From Streptomyces sp. NBRC 110028 (GTDB taxonomy: Bacteria > Actinomycetota > Actinomycetes > Streptomycetales > Streptomycetaceae): 64,000 nt of DNA. The translations under genes were made by a program, and so were the position numbers. The stretch's first letter is position 1, and every line of letters begins with the position of its first letter. Below are positions 43,070-50,801 of this stretch, piece by piece. Location: NCBI RefSeq assembly GCF_001417735.1, contig NZ_BBUZ01000030.1, positions 124,001 to 188,000 of the forward strand, given 5' to 3'. The notes under the pieces were generated by a model that had not been told where the DNA came from, ran no database searches, and saw only the letters and a program-made list of their open reading frames with translations.

Positions 43070-43252
43070 ATGTCCACGCGCGCGAAGGTCGCCGCCGGGG
43101 GTGTGGTGGCCGGTGTGATCCTGCTGTGGCTGCTGCCCTTCTGGGCCGCGCTGCTCGTGATGGTCGGTGTGCCGGTGGCCGCCTATCTGCTGCTGGACCC
43201 CTCGCAGCGGCGCAGGCTGCGCGGGGTCTCCCGCAAGCAACTGGGGCGCTGA
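43070..43252 (+). CDS. small membrane protein
   Basis: A 60-residue protein with two adjacent hydrophobic segments: VAAGGVVAGVILLWLLPFW (about residues 6-24) and AALLVMVGVPVAAYLLL (about 25-41). A basic C-terminus, RRRLRGVSRKQLGR, follows. The ATG at 43070 has AAGGAG nine bases upstream. It is divergent from the truncated helicase gene. No family name is known to me; function is unknown. The stretch 43253-43455 holds GC-rich repetitive sequence without a supported gene. Confidence 0.65.
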   Translation: MSTRAKVAAGGVVAGVILLWLLPFWAALLVMVGVPVAAYLLLDPSQRRRLRGVSRKQLGR

Positions 43253-43455
43253 CCCCCGGGTCCCTGGGCGCCTGGGGCCCTGGGTCCCGGCGCCCGGGCG
43301 CGGCCATAGAGCCGCCGGCCGGGTCCGGGAGCGGGGGCGACGCGCGCCCGGGAGTGACCGCGCAACACCGATCGCGGATCGTCCCGGCTCCCGGCCCCCG
43401 GCCGGTCACGGACGTCCGCCCGCAGCGGCCGGCCGCTGCCCCGCGCCGGTCCCGC

Positions 43456-44244
43456 TCAGTGCGGTCGTACGGCCAGCTCGTCCAGCGCCGTCAGCAGCCC
43501 CGGCAGCTGCGGACCGCGGCCGACCGGCAGCACCTCGCCCGGCGCCTCGTCCAGCAGCACGAACGCGATGTCGTCGGTCCGCGCCACCATGCTCCAGCCC
43601 GGCCCGTCAGCCCGCAGCGTCCGCGCGTCACCCCCGGCGAACGCGGACCGGATCCGGCCCAGCGGCGGAGGCTTGTCCAGATAGCCGCGTGCCTCCTCCA
43701 GGACGCGCCGCACGCCCCCGTGCGGCTTCTCGCCCGGGGCCACGAACGTCACCTCGCCGTCCACCTGTTCGCGCCAGATAGCCCACTGGAGCGCGATCTC
43801 GTCCGCGCCGAGCCGCCGCTGCGGCGGGCCCCACCGCCCGGAGTCCGGCGGTGCGAGCGGCGGCCTGCCCCCGGGCCGCGCGTCGGGCGCGGGGTCGTGC
43901 GGCGCGGGCACTCCCGGAGCGGCCACCGCCACCGCGAGCGGCCAGCCGGGCAGGGAGGCGACCACGGTCCGGTCGTCGAGCGCCAGCTCGTACTCCATGC
44001 CGCAGTCCCAGGTCGCGATGGCGCACGCCACGAGCGACACATCGTCGGTGACCACCGTCCAGCGGGCGCCCTGGACGTCCTGCCCCAGCACCAGGCCGTA
44101 GCCCGGCTCGTACGGCTCCAGCCCGAGCGCGGCGCACGCCTCGGGGTAGTCGTCGCCGAGCACGCTCGGGAACTGTGCGGGCGTCAGCAGCACGGCGGTC
44201 AGCACATACAGCGCGTCCTCGCCCGACTCCTCCGTGGCGGACAC
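43456..44244 (-). CDS. conserved hypothetical protein
   Basis: A 262-residue soluble protein without signal or membrane segments. The N-terminal half (DALYVLTAVLLTPAQFPSVL and WTVVTDDVSLVACAIATWDC) looks like one alpha/beta domain. A Pro/Gly-rich linker at about residues 112-140 precedes a second region with ALQWAIWREQVDGEVTFV. Streptomyces-like codon usage supports a real gene. I do not recognise a functional domain, and the neighbours (a small membrane protein and a PadR regulator) give no clear hint. Confidence 0.6.
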   Translation of the reverse strand: MSATEESGEDALYVLTAVLLTPAQFPSVLGDDYPEACAALGLEPYEPGYGLVLGQDVQGARWTVVTDDVSLVACAIATWDCGMEYELALDDRTVVASLPGWPLAVAVAAPGVPAPHDPAPDARPGGRPPLAPPDSGRWGPPQRRLGADEIALQWAIWREQVDGEVTFVAPGEKPHGGVRRVLEEARGYLDKPPPLGRIRSAFAGGDARTLRADGPGWSMVARTDDIAFVLLDEAPGEVLPVGRGPQLPGLLTALDELAVRPH

Positions 44245-44329
44245 GGCAGCCTCCTCTTGCGGTTCTTCGTCCGGCGCACCCTAACCAGCCGGTAGGTGCG
44301 GCGTCGAGACTTCGTACCGTGGCCGGCCG

Positions 44330-44866
44330 TCAGCTCCCGTCCCCGGCCCGCAGCGCGTCCAGGGTGCGCCGCAGCCATGACAGTTCCGCCTGTCCGGCGG
44401 CGCGCGCGATGGTGAGGACGCCCCGCCGGAAGGGATCCTCCACCTCCTCGGCCCGCAGCGGCCGGTCACCCTCGTAGAAGAGGCGGGAGGGGCGGCGCAG
44501 ATGGGCCAGCCGGCGTTCGAGCACGGCCGACTGCCGCGCCGGGTCGTCCAGGTGCCGCAGGAACGACAGCAGGGTGAACCAGCGGTTCTCGTCCGTGATG
44601 TCGCCCTCGGCCGGATCCGCGAGACGGTGGCGCAGCTCGGCGCGGCCCTCGGCCGTCAGGGTCAGGACGTGCCGGGGAGCGGCGCCCGTGCCCGGCCGGG
44701 TCTCCCGGGCCAGCAGGCCCGCGTTCTCCAGCCGCTTGATCGCCGGGTAGAGGGTGCTCTCGGCCACCGGCTTGACGTGCCCGGTCAGCGCGGTGATGCG
44801 GTGGCGCAGCTCGTAGCCGTGCAGCGGCGCGTCGTGGAGGAAGCCGAGGATGGCGAGTTCGAGCAT
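44330..44866 (-). CDS. PadR-family transcriptional regulator
   Basis: A 178-residue PadR regulator. The N-terminal winged helix includes MLELAILGFLHDAPLHGYEL, ESTLYPAIKRLENAGLL and TLTAEGRAELRHRL. A C-terminal helical dimerisation region, SAVLERRLAHLRR, follows. The ATG at 44866 begins directly with the conserved MLELAILGFL. It is separated by 91 bp from the SAM methyltransferase gene on the same strand. PadR proteins usually repress a neighbouring exporter or detoxification gene; none is adjacent here, so the target is unclear. Confidence 0.88.
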   Translation of the reverse strand: MLELAILGFLHDAPLHGYELRHRITALTGHVKPVAESTLYPAIKRLENAGLLARETRPGTGAAPRHVLTLTAEGRAELRHRLADPAEGDITDENRWFTLLSFLRHLDDPARQSAVLERRLAHLRRPSRLFYEGDRPLRAEEVEDPFRRGVLTIARAAGQAELSWLRRTLDALRAGDGS

Positions 44867-44957
44867 GCCCGCATTGTGGCGTACCGATGTGCGCCTCGAC
44901 GGTGTGGTGTGTCCATGACCATACGGGGCGATCGTCAGCCGGGATGCGGCCCGCTCG

Positions 44958-45584
44958 TCAGCCCTGACGGACCGCGAGGGCCAGATAGCGCGTGTCCTCG
45001 TCCGTGTACGCCTCCAGCCGCCAGCCGCAGCGGGCCAGCAGCGGCCGCAGGTTGGGCTCGGCCCGCAGATCATCGGGGCTGGGCGGCCGGCCGTGGCGGG
45101 CGGCGAGCGCGGCGCGCCCCACCGGGTGGAACAGCGCGATCGACCCGTGGGGCCGCACCACTCGGGCCAGCTCGCGCAGCCCGGTTCCGGGGTCGGCGAA
45201 ATGCGAGATCAGCCCGGCGGCGAAGACCGCGTCGAGACAGCCGTCGCGCAGCGGCAGCCCGGCGACATCGGCGAGGGCGAGCATCCCGTCCCGGTCCCGC
45301 CCGGCGCGTACGGCCGCCGCCAGCATGGCGGGCGTGAGGTCGAAGCCCAGCACGGTCCCGCGGGAGCCGACCGCGGCGCGCAGCGCGGGCAGGGCGCGGC
45401 CGGTGCCGCAGCCCGCGTCGAGCACCGCGTCCCCGGCGCGCAGGCCGAGTTCGGCGACGGCGGCGGCATAGGCGGGGCCGTCGTCGGGGAAGCGGCTGTC
45501 CCAGTCGGCCGCCCGGGGCGTGAAGAAGTCCCTCACGTCGGCCGTGCTGTCTCGGTGGTTTCCATGGACGCGGTCATCGCGCAT
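44958..45584 (-). CDS. SAM-dependent methyltransferase
   Basis: A 208-residue class I methyltransferase. Motif I is VLDAGCGTGRALPAL (about residues 54-68), motif II FDLTPAMLAAA, and motif III LRDGCLDAVFAAGLISHFAD, followed by ELARVVRPHGSIALFHP. This is the general Methyltransf_11 layout. The ATG at 45584 follows CGAGGAG. Directly upstream is a 15-bp tandem repeat array that may control it. Substrate is unknown. Confidence 0.85.
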   Translation of the reverse strand: MRDDRVHGNHRDSTADVRDFFTPRAADWDSRFPDDGPAYAAAVAELGLRAGDAVLDAGCGTGRALPALRAAVGSRGTVLGFDLTPAMLAAAVRAGRDRDGMLALADVAGLPLRDGCLDAVFAAGLISHFADPGTGLRELARVVRPHGSIALFHPVGRAALAARHGRPPSPDDLRAEPNLRPLLARCGWRLEAYTDEDTRYLALAVRQG

Positions 45585-45607
45585 GAGGGGCTCCTCGGGT
45601 CGCCGTC

Positions 45608-45654
45608 CTGAGAACAGATCGGCTGAGAACAGATCGGTCTAGGAACAGATTCGG
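45608..45654. repeat. 15-bp iteron-like tandem repeats upstream of the methyltransferase
   Basis: CTGAGAACAGATCGG is repeated exactly at 45608-45622 and 45623-45637. A third degenerate copy (TCTAGGAACAGATTCGG) lies at 45638-45654, all sharing GAACAGAT. The array begins 24 bp upstream of the methyltransferase start and also lies upstream of the divergent roadblock gene. Three in-phase copies suggest a protein-binding array. Confidence 0.75.
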
Positions 45655-45810
45655 GCATCGAGCAATCATTCAGAAATCTGTCTCTGCCAAATTCCAACAG
45701 GTTCGTAATGCGCCCCCCAATGCGCCCCCTTGCTGGCTACGGTTCCTGGCCTATGGGGGACCCCGAGCGCGCCGCCCGCTCCCGGCGCGCGCCGACCGAG
45801 GGAGACCGTC

Positions 45811-46260
45811 ATGATCAAGCGCCGCGCAGCCGCCGTCCGCTCCTCGGCCGGCCTCGGCCGGGGCCCACTCGACGCGGGCCTGTTCGACGCGGGCCTGCTC
45901 GACCGGATCCTGGACGACGGGGCCGCCCGCGCCGCCGGTGTCCGCCATGCCGTGCTGCTTTCCCAGGATGGGGCCACCCTCAGCGCCTCCCGCGGGCTCT
46001 CCCGCCGGGACGCGGCACATCTGGCCGAGGTCGCCTCCGGTTTCCACGGCCTGGCCAGGAACGCGGGGCGCCGTGGGCGGCCCGCCCGGGTGCGCGGGAC
46101 GATGGTCGAGATGGAGAGCGGCACCCTCTTCGTCGCGGCGGTGGGGGAGGGCGCCTGCCTGGTCGTGCTGAGCGCCGCGGGCGCCGATGCGGTCACGACC
46201 GCCGGTGAGACGGCCCGGCTCGTGGAGCGGGTCGGCGCGTATCTGCGCGCCCTCGGCTGA
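45811..46260 (+). CDS. roadblock/LC7-domain protein
   Basis: A 149-residue protein. A basic N-terminal segment (MIKRRAAAVRSSAGLGRG) precedes a roadblock/LC7 domain from LDRILDDGAARAAGVRHAVL through LAEVASGFHGLARNAG to VERVGAYLRALG. Such MglB/CvnB-like proteins regulate small Ras-like GTPases. In Streptomyces they normally lie in conservons beside a GTPase gene, but none is present here. A second roadblock gene lies 2 kb downstream (48321-48725). The ATG at 45811 has GAGGGAG upstream. Confidence 0.82.
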   Translation: MIKRRAAAVRSSAGLGRGPLDAGLFDAGLLDRILDDGAARAAGVRHAVLLSQDGATLSASRGLSRRDAAHLAEVASGFHGLARNAGRRGRPARVRGTMVEMESGTLFVAAVGEGACLVVLSAAGADAVTTAGETARLVERVGAYLRALG

Positions 46261-46356
46261 CCGCGGAATGCCAGGTTCCGCCGCTTCGGCCGTTCTCCGC
46301 CGGGTACTCGGGACGCCATGCCGAGACGGCCGACGGCCAGGCGAAAGGACACGGCG

Positions 46357-47547
46357 ATGCGAGCGGTGACCTGGCAGGGCAAACGCGATGTGCGCGTGGA
46401 GACGGTGCCCGACCCCATCCTCAAGGAACCGACGGACGCGATCGTACGGATCACCACCACCGGACTGTGCGGGTCCGACCTTCATCTGTACGAGGTGCTC
46501 ACGCCCTTCATGACCCCCGGCGACATCATCGGCCATGAGCCGATGGGGATCGTCGAGGAGACCGGTCCGGAGGTGACCGGCCTCCGGCCCGGCGACCGGG
46601 TGGTCGTCCCGTTCCAGATCGCCTGCGGATCCTGCTGGATGTGCGGCTCCGGCCTGCCCACCCAGTGCGAGACCACGCAGGTGATCGAGTACGGCATGGG
46701 GGCGGAGATCTTCGGCTACAGCAAGCTGTACGGGGCGGTGCCGGGCGCCCAGGCGGAGTACCTGAGGGTGCCGCAGGCCCATTACGGTCCGATCAAGGTG
46801 CCCGAGGGGCCGCCGGACGACCGCTTCGTCTATCTCTCCGACGTCCTGCCCACGGCCTGGCAGGCGGTCGAGTACGCGGCCGTCCCGAGGGAGGGCGCGG
46901 TGTGCGTGCTGGGCCTCGGCCCCATCGGGGCCATGGCCTGCCGGGTCGCGAGGCACCGGGGAGCCGGGCGGGTGATCGGCGTGGACCTGGTGCCCGAGCG
47001 GCTGCGGCGGTCCCGCGCCGACGGCGTCGAGACGTTCGACCTGAACGACTTCGACGGCCAGGACGACCTGGTCGAGGCCGTGCTCTCGGCGGGCGGGGGC
47101 CGCGGCCCGGACTCGGTCATCGACGCGGTGGGTACGGAGGCCCACGGCAGCCCGGTCGGGCGGACCGCACAGCGGGCCGCCGGGATACTGCCGCGGGAAT
47201 GGGGCGCGAAGCTCACGGCCAGGGCCGGTGTCGACCGGCTGGCGGCGCTCCGGCTGGCCATCGCGCTGGTGCGGCGCGGTGGCACGGTGTCCCTCAGCGG
47301 TATCTACGGCGGGATGGCCGACCCGCTGCCGCTGATGATCATGTTCGACAAGCAGATCCAGCTACGGATGGGGCAGGCGAACGTCCGCCGCTGGGCCGAT
47401 GACATCCTGCCGCTGCTGACGGACGAGGACCCGCTCGGCGTCGACGGCTTCGCCACCCACCGCCTGCCGCTGGCGGACGCACCCCATGCCTATGAGATGT
47501 TCCAGCAGAAGCAGGACGGTGCGGTAAAGGTCGTGATGCGACCGTGA
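46357..47547 (+). CDS. zinc-dependent alcohol dehydrogenase (formaldehyde dehydrogenase-like)
   Basis: A 396-residue medium-chain dehydrogenase. The catalytic zinc ligands are visible in TGLCGSDLHLYE (Cys) and GHEPMGIVEE (His/Glu). The structural-zinc region CGSCWMCGSGLPTQC retains its cysteines. The cofactor motif GLGPIGAMACRVARHRGA and IGVDLVPERL binds NAD(H). The long insert with GAEIFGYSKLYGAVPGAQAEYL is typical of the glutathione-independent formaldehyde dehydrogenase-like subgroup. The ATG at 46357 follows AAAGGAC. It stands alone; the actual substrate is not determinable. Confidence 0.88.
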   Translation: MRAVTWQGKRDVRVETVPDPILKEPTDAIVRITTTGLCGSDLHLYEVLTPFMTPGDIIGHEPMGIVEETGPEVTGLRPGDRVVVPFQIACGSCWMCGSGLPTQCETTQVIEYGMGAEIFGYSKLYGAVPGAQAEYLRVPQAHYGPIKVPEGPPDDRFVYLSDVLPTAWQAVEYAAVPREGAVCVLGLGPIGAMACRVARHRGAGRVIGVDLVPERLRRSRADGVETFDLNDFDGQDDLVEAVLSAGGGRGPDSVIDAVGTEAHGSPVGRTAQRAAGILPREWGAKLTARAGVDRLAALRLAIALVRRGGTVSLSGIYGGMADPLPLMIMFDKQIQLRMGQANVRRWADDILPLLTDEDPLGVDGFATHRLPLADAPHAYEMFQQKQDGAVKVVMRP

Positions 47548-47558
47548 GCGATTGATTT

Positions 47559-47594
47559 CGGCCGAATCAGCCCGCTCGGCCGAATCGGCCCACT
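47559..47594. repeat. 18-bp tandem duplication
   Basis: CGGCCGAATCAGCCCGCT (47559-47576) is followed by CGGCCGAATCGGCCCACT (47577-47594), 16 of 18 positions identical. It lies between the dehydrogenase stop and the MITE-like element. No function is evident. Confidence 0.7.
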
Positions 47595-47609
47595 CGGTCC
47601 GCGCCGGGG

Positions 47610-47776
47610 CTAGTGCCGCGTCAGCCAAGGTTCACCCCGCTCGCCGCCCTGGCACGGCCATCTGCGGCGTTGCCGAATCGACCGAGTAGGCCCACTACGA
47701 GGCCGATCCGGCGCCTTGCATCTGACCGCACCAGGACGCCTCGCTACCGGGCAAACCTTGGCTGACGCGGCACTAG
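47610..47776. mobile_element. 167-bp MITE-like element with 23-bp perfect terminal inverted repeats
   Basis: The left end begins CTAGTGCCGCGTCAGCCAAG at 47610 and its perfect inverted copy ends at 47776, 23 bp per arm. The interior has no coding potential and is itself an imperfect palindrome (CCTGG...CATCTGC on the left against GCATCTGA...CCAGG on the right). The outermost CTAG on each side fits a 4-bp CTAG target duplication as made by IS5-type transposases. It sits exactly at the 3' end of the PPOX gene, whose TAG stop lies within the right-hand CTAG. It could also serve as a bidirectional terminator. Confidence 0.8.
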
Positions 47777-48201
47777 TCGGCGATATCGGCGAGGGCGATG
47801 ACCTTGTCGATGTGGACCCGTACCAGCAGCTCGCCGGGGACACCGTTGCGGGCCCCGAACTGTTCGGCGAGGTCATCGCCCACATAGCGGGCGGCGATCC
47901 GGGTGGCCCACTCCCGTACATCTTCCAGGTCGTCGCTGAGTTCGGCCCGGCCCCGCACCGTGACGAAGGAGAACGGGGGCCGCTCGTCGTCCACGCAGAG
48001 GCTGACCCGGGGGTCGCGGGCCAGGTTTCGCCCTTTGACCGTGTCCTGCCCGGTGTTGAAGACCAGGTCGTCCCCGTCGAGCAGGAACCAGATGGGCGCG
48101 AGATGCGGGCTTCCATCGGCCCGTACGGTCGCGAGTTTGCCGGTACGGGTGCCCTCGGAGAGGAACTTCTGCCACTGATCCCTCGACATGTTCTGTGCCA
48201 T
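47773..48201 (-). CDS. PPOX-class (pyridoxamine oxidase-like) F420/FMN oxidoreductase
   Basis: A 142-residue split-barrel flavoprotein. The conserved blocks are GKLATVRADGSPHLAPIWFL (about residues 21-40), GDDLVFNTGQDTVKGRNLAR, PRVSLCVDDERPPFSFVTV and ARYVGDD. This pattern fits actinobacterial F420-binding or FMN-binding PPOX-class reductases. I chose the ATG at 48201 (MAQNMSRDQW); a TTG six codons upstream is less likely. The last codons (ALADIAD) run directly into the TAG supplied by the MITE boundary. The protein length is normal, so the insertion did not damage the gene. Confidence 0.85.
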   Translation of the reverse strand: MAQNMSRDQWQKFLSEGTRTGKLATVRADGSPHLAPIWFLLDGDDLVFNTGQDTVKGRNLARDPRVSLCVDDERPPFSFVTVRGRAELSDDLEDVREWATRIAARYVGDDLAEQFGARNGVPGELLVRVHIDKVIALADIAD

Positions 48202-48320
48202 GTCCCCATCTTGCGTCAATCAGCGCGGAACGGCCGGAGGGGTCGGCAGGGCGGGTTGCCCAGACGGCGGCAGTGAGAAAGGCTGGCACGCAGCTGAAGG
48301 GGAATCGGGGAGGAACGCCA

Positions 48321-48725
48321 ATGGCACTCAGCAAGGGCCTCGACTGGTTACTGGACGACCTGACCCAGCGGATCGCGCAGGTGCGGCACGTGCTGGTGCT
48401 GTCGAACGACGGCCTGGTGACGGGGGCGAGCGCGACGCTCGAACGCCAGGACGCCGAGCACCTGGCGGCGGTCGCCTCCGGGCTGCACAGCCTCGCCAAG
48501 GGGTCCGGCAACCACTTCCGGACGGGCCGGGTGCGGCAGACCATGGTCGAGTTCGAGGAGGGTGTCCTCTTCGTGATGGCCGCGGGTGACGGCAGTTGCC
48601 TGTGTGTCCTCAGCGGTCCGGACGCCGATGTCGGGCAGGTCGCCTACGAGATGACGCTGCTGGTGAACAGGGTGGGGGAGCACCTGGGAGTCGAGGCCCG
48701 GCAGGAGAGCGGCGCCCCGAGCTGA
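48321..48725 (+). CDS. roadblock/LC7-domain protein, second copy
   Basis: A 134-residue MglB/CvnB-like roadblock protein: MALSKGLDWLLDDLTQRIAQ, then VRHVLVLSNDGLVTGASATL, LAAVASGLHSLAKGSG and MVEFEEGVLFVMAAGDGSCL. It is clearly related to the roadblock protein at 45811-46260 but more typical of conservon CvnB in length and sequence. The ATG at 48321 follows GGGGAGGAA. No sensor kinase, DUF742 or GTPase gene lies beside it, so it is an orphan. Its partner GTPase must be encoded elsewhere. Confidence 0.87.
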   Translation: MALSKGLDWLLDDLTQRIAQVRHVLVLSNDGLVTGASATLERQDAEHLAAVASGLHSLAKGSGNHFRTGRVRQTMVEFEEGVLFVMAAGDGSCLCVLSGPDADVGQVAYEMTLLVNRVGEHLGVEARQESGAPS

Positions 48726-48864
48726 AGCCGGGAGGCGGGAGCCGGGGGAAACGGGGCCGGGAGGTTGTCCACAGGCGGTTGTCCACAGGCCTGACGGACC
48801 GTCGTGCCGCGACGCTATCGTCGTCACTGTCAGTGATTGACGGATCGCGGGGGAGGACTTCGGC

Positions 48865-49830
48865 ATGGCAGTGGTGCGAGCGGAGCAGGAAGCAACGGGA
48901 GCGCGGGTAGTACCGGGGGCGCGGGAAGCACGGGGGACGCAGGAGGCGCGGAAGCACCGGAAGCCGTCGGGCCCGGCCGGACCGGGACAGCCGACGGGCG
49001 TCGCGTTCCGCACCGCGGCCCGGATGCTGGGCCTCATGCCGCGCGAATTCGAGCTGGCCGAGCAGCTGGGGGAGGTGCGCACCATCTCCACCCCTGCGGG
49101 GCGGCGGGTGGCGCGGGAGGAGCTGGCACGGTTGACGGGAGCCGAGGGGTTCCCGGAGGCGCTGCGCGCCAGGCTGCGGGTGGTCGGCACGGCGGAGGGG
49201 GCCGAGCTGCTGGGTATCAGCCCGGGCCGGCTCACCCGCCTGGCCCGCGGCGGTTTCTTCGCCCCGGCCCGGTTCTACGTCAACCGGTACCGGCGGGTGG
49301 TGTGGCTCTATCTGGCGACAGAGCTGGAGGAGTTCGCCGCCCGTGAGCCGGGCCTGCTGACCGGCCGCACTCCACCGGGGCTGAGCGCGTCGCTGGCCGC
49401 CGGAGCGGACGCCCGGGCCGAGGAGTGGCGCAAGCGGCGGATCGAGCAGTTGCTCTCCCGGACGCGGGACCCCTGGAAGCGCGCCGGAGTGCTGTCCGCG
49501 GTGCTGGACCCCGACGAACTGGCGCGGGCTGTCACCGATCCGCACGATCGGGACCATGTGCGGGAGCTTCGCCCCGCGCTCGTCCCGGTGCGCCCCGCCG
49601 CGGCCTCGGCGCGCAAGGTGATCGACCGGGTGCAGACGGCGGACGGGCCCCAGGAGATCCTGCGGTATCGCGTGGCGCTCGCCGATGCCGTGCGGGAGGC
49701 GCGCCGGGTCCGCCCCGCACCACGGCCGGACGCCGCGGTGGCACCGCTTCCCGCTTGTCGCACCCGGCCGCCGGGCCGTCCCGCGGGGCGGCCGCGCGGC
49801 CTGTGGCGCAGGCTGGTCGGCAAGCGCTGA
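48865..49830 (+). CDS. conserved hypothetical protein with HTH-like segment
   Basis: A 321-residue soluble protein. A low-complexity N-terminus (about residues 1-45) precedes FRTAARMLGLMPREFELAEQ, with a second helix-turn-helix-like segment AELLGISPGRLTRLARGGFF at about residues 113-132, resembling MerR/excisionase-type helices. The C-terminus is rich in Arg and Pro. This family occurs across Streptomyces as an uncharacterised protein. DNA binding is possible but unproven. The ATG at 48865 follows GGGAGGAC. Confidence 0.65.
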   Translation: MAVVRAEQEATGARVVPGAREARGTQEARKHRKPSGPAGPGQPTGVAFRTAARMLGLMPREFELAEQLGEVRTISTPAGRRVAREELARLTGAEGFPEALRARLRVVGTAEGAELLGISPGRLTRLARGGFFAPARFYVNRYRRVVWLYLATELEEFAAREPGLLTGRTPPGLSASLAAGADARAEEWRKRRIEQLLSRTRDPWKRAGVLSAVLDPDELARAVTDPHDRDHVRELRPALVPVRPAAASARKVIDRVQTADGPQEILRYRVALADAVREARRVRPAPRPDAAVAPLPACRTRPPGRPAGRPRGLWRRLVGKR

Positions 49831-49858
49831 ACCACGGCTCGGCGCGCCGTCCTGAGCC

Positions 49859-50749
49859 TCAGCCGCTCTCCGTGGGCTTCGGCGCCGGAGCCAGCGGGCG
49901 GAACAGGCCCTCCTGGACGACGGAGACCAGCAGGTGGCCCGCGCGGTCGTAGATCCGGCCGCGCGCGAGTCCCCGGCCGCCGGTGGCGACGGGTGACTCC
50001 TGGTCGTAGAGGAACCACTCATCGGTGCGGAAAGGCCGGTGGAACCACATGGCGTGATCCAGCGAGGCCATGTCGAAGCCGCGCCGGCCCCACAGCGGCT
50101 CGATCGGCATCCGCACGGCGTCCAGCAGCATCATGTCGCTCGCGTAGGTGAGCGCGCAGGTGTGGACGAGCGGGTCGTCCCCGAGCGGTCCGACCGCGCG
50201 CATCCACACCGCGCTGCGCGGTTCCGCTTCCCTCAGCTCCTCCTCGGTCCAGCGCAGCCGCTCGACGTACCGGATGTCGAAGGGCTGGCGGCGCTCCATC
50301 CGCGCCAGCGACTCGGGGAGGGTCCCCAAGTGCTCCCGGATCTCATCGGAGAGCTTCGGCAGACTCTCCGGCTCAGGTACCCCGGGCATCGGCAGCTGCT
50401 GTTCGATGCCCGGCTCCGGACGGTGGAAGGAGGCCGTCAAAGTGAAGATCGTCCGACCCTGCTGGACGGCGACGACCCGGCGGGTGGTGAAGGACCGTCC
50501 GTCCCGGACCCGCTCCACCTGGTACACGATGGGCACACCCGGCCGCCCCGGGCGCAGGAAGTACGCGTGCAGCGAGTGCACCGGGCGGTCCGCCTCGGTG
50601 GTGCGCCCGGCGGCCACCAGCGCCTGCCCCGCCACCTGCCCGCCGAACACCCTCTGCAGCGACTCGTCGGGGCTCAGCCCACGGAAGATGTCCACCTCGA
50701 TCCGTTCCAGGTCGAGCAGATCGACCAGACGTTCGGCGGGATTGGTCAT
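49859..50749 (-). CDS. tesB: acyl-CoA thioesterase II
   Basis: A 296-residue double hot-dog thioesterase of TesB type hydrolysing medium- and long-chain acyl-CoA. Conserved segments: VFGGQVAGQALVAAGRTTEA (about residues 34-53), HSLHAYFLRPGRPGVPIVYQ (about 59-78), and SLDHAMWFHRPFRTDEWFLY (about 230-249) with the catalytic Asp/His area. The C-terminal block ARGRIYDRAGHLLVSVVQEG is also typical. The ATG at 50749 is well placed. The gene follows the helicase gene after 52 bp on the same strand and may be cotranscribed. Confidence 0.92.
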   Translation of the reverse strand: MTNPAERLVDLLDLERIEVDIFRGLSPDESLQRVFGGQVAGQALVAAGRTTEADRPVHSLHAYFLRPGRPGVPIVYQVERVRDGRSFTTRRVVAVQQGRTIFTLTASFHRPEPGIEQQLPMPGVPEPESLPKLSDEIREHLGTLPESLARMERRQPFDIRYVERLRWTEEELREAEPRSAVWMRAVGPLGDDPLVHTCALTYASDMMLLDAVRMPIEPLWGRRGFDMASLDHAMWFHRPFRTDEWFLYDQESPVATGGRGLARGRIYDRAGHLLVSVVQEGLFRPLAPAPKPTESG

Positions 50750-50801
50750 CGTCGGTGCTCCTTCGCTGAGGTGGTTCGGGGGCCGGTCGGCGGCCGGGCG
50801 G

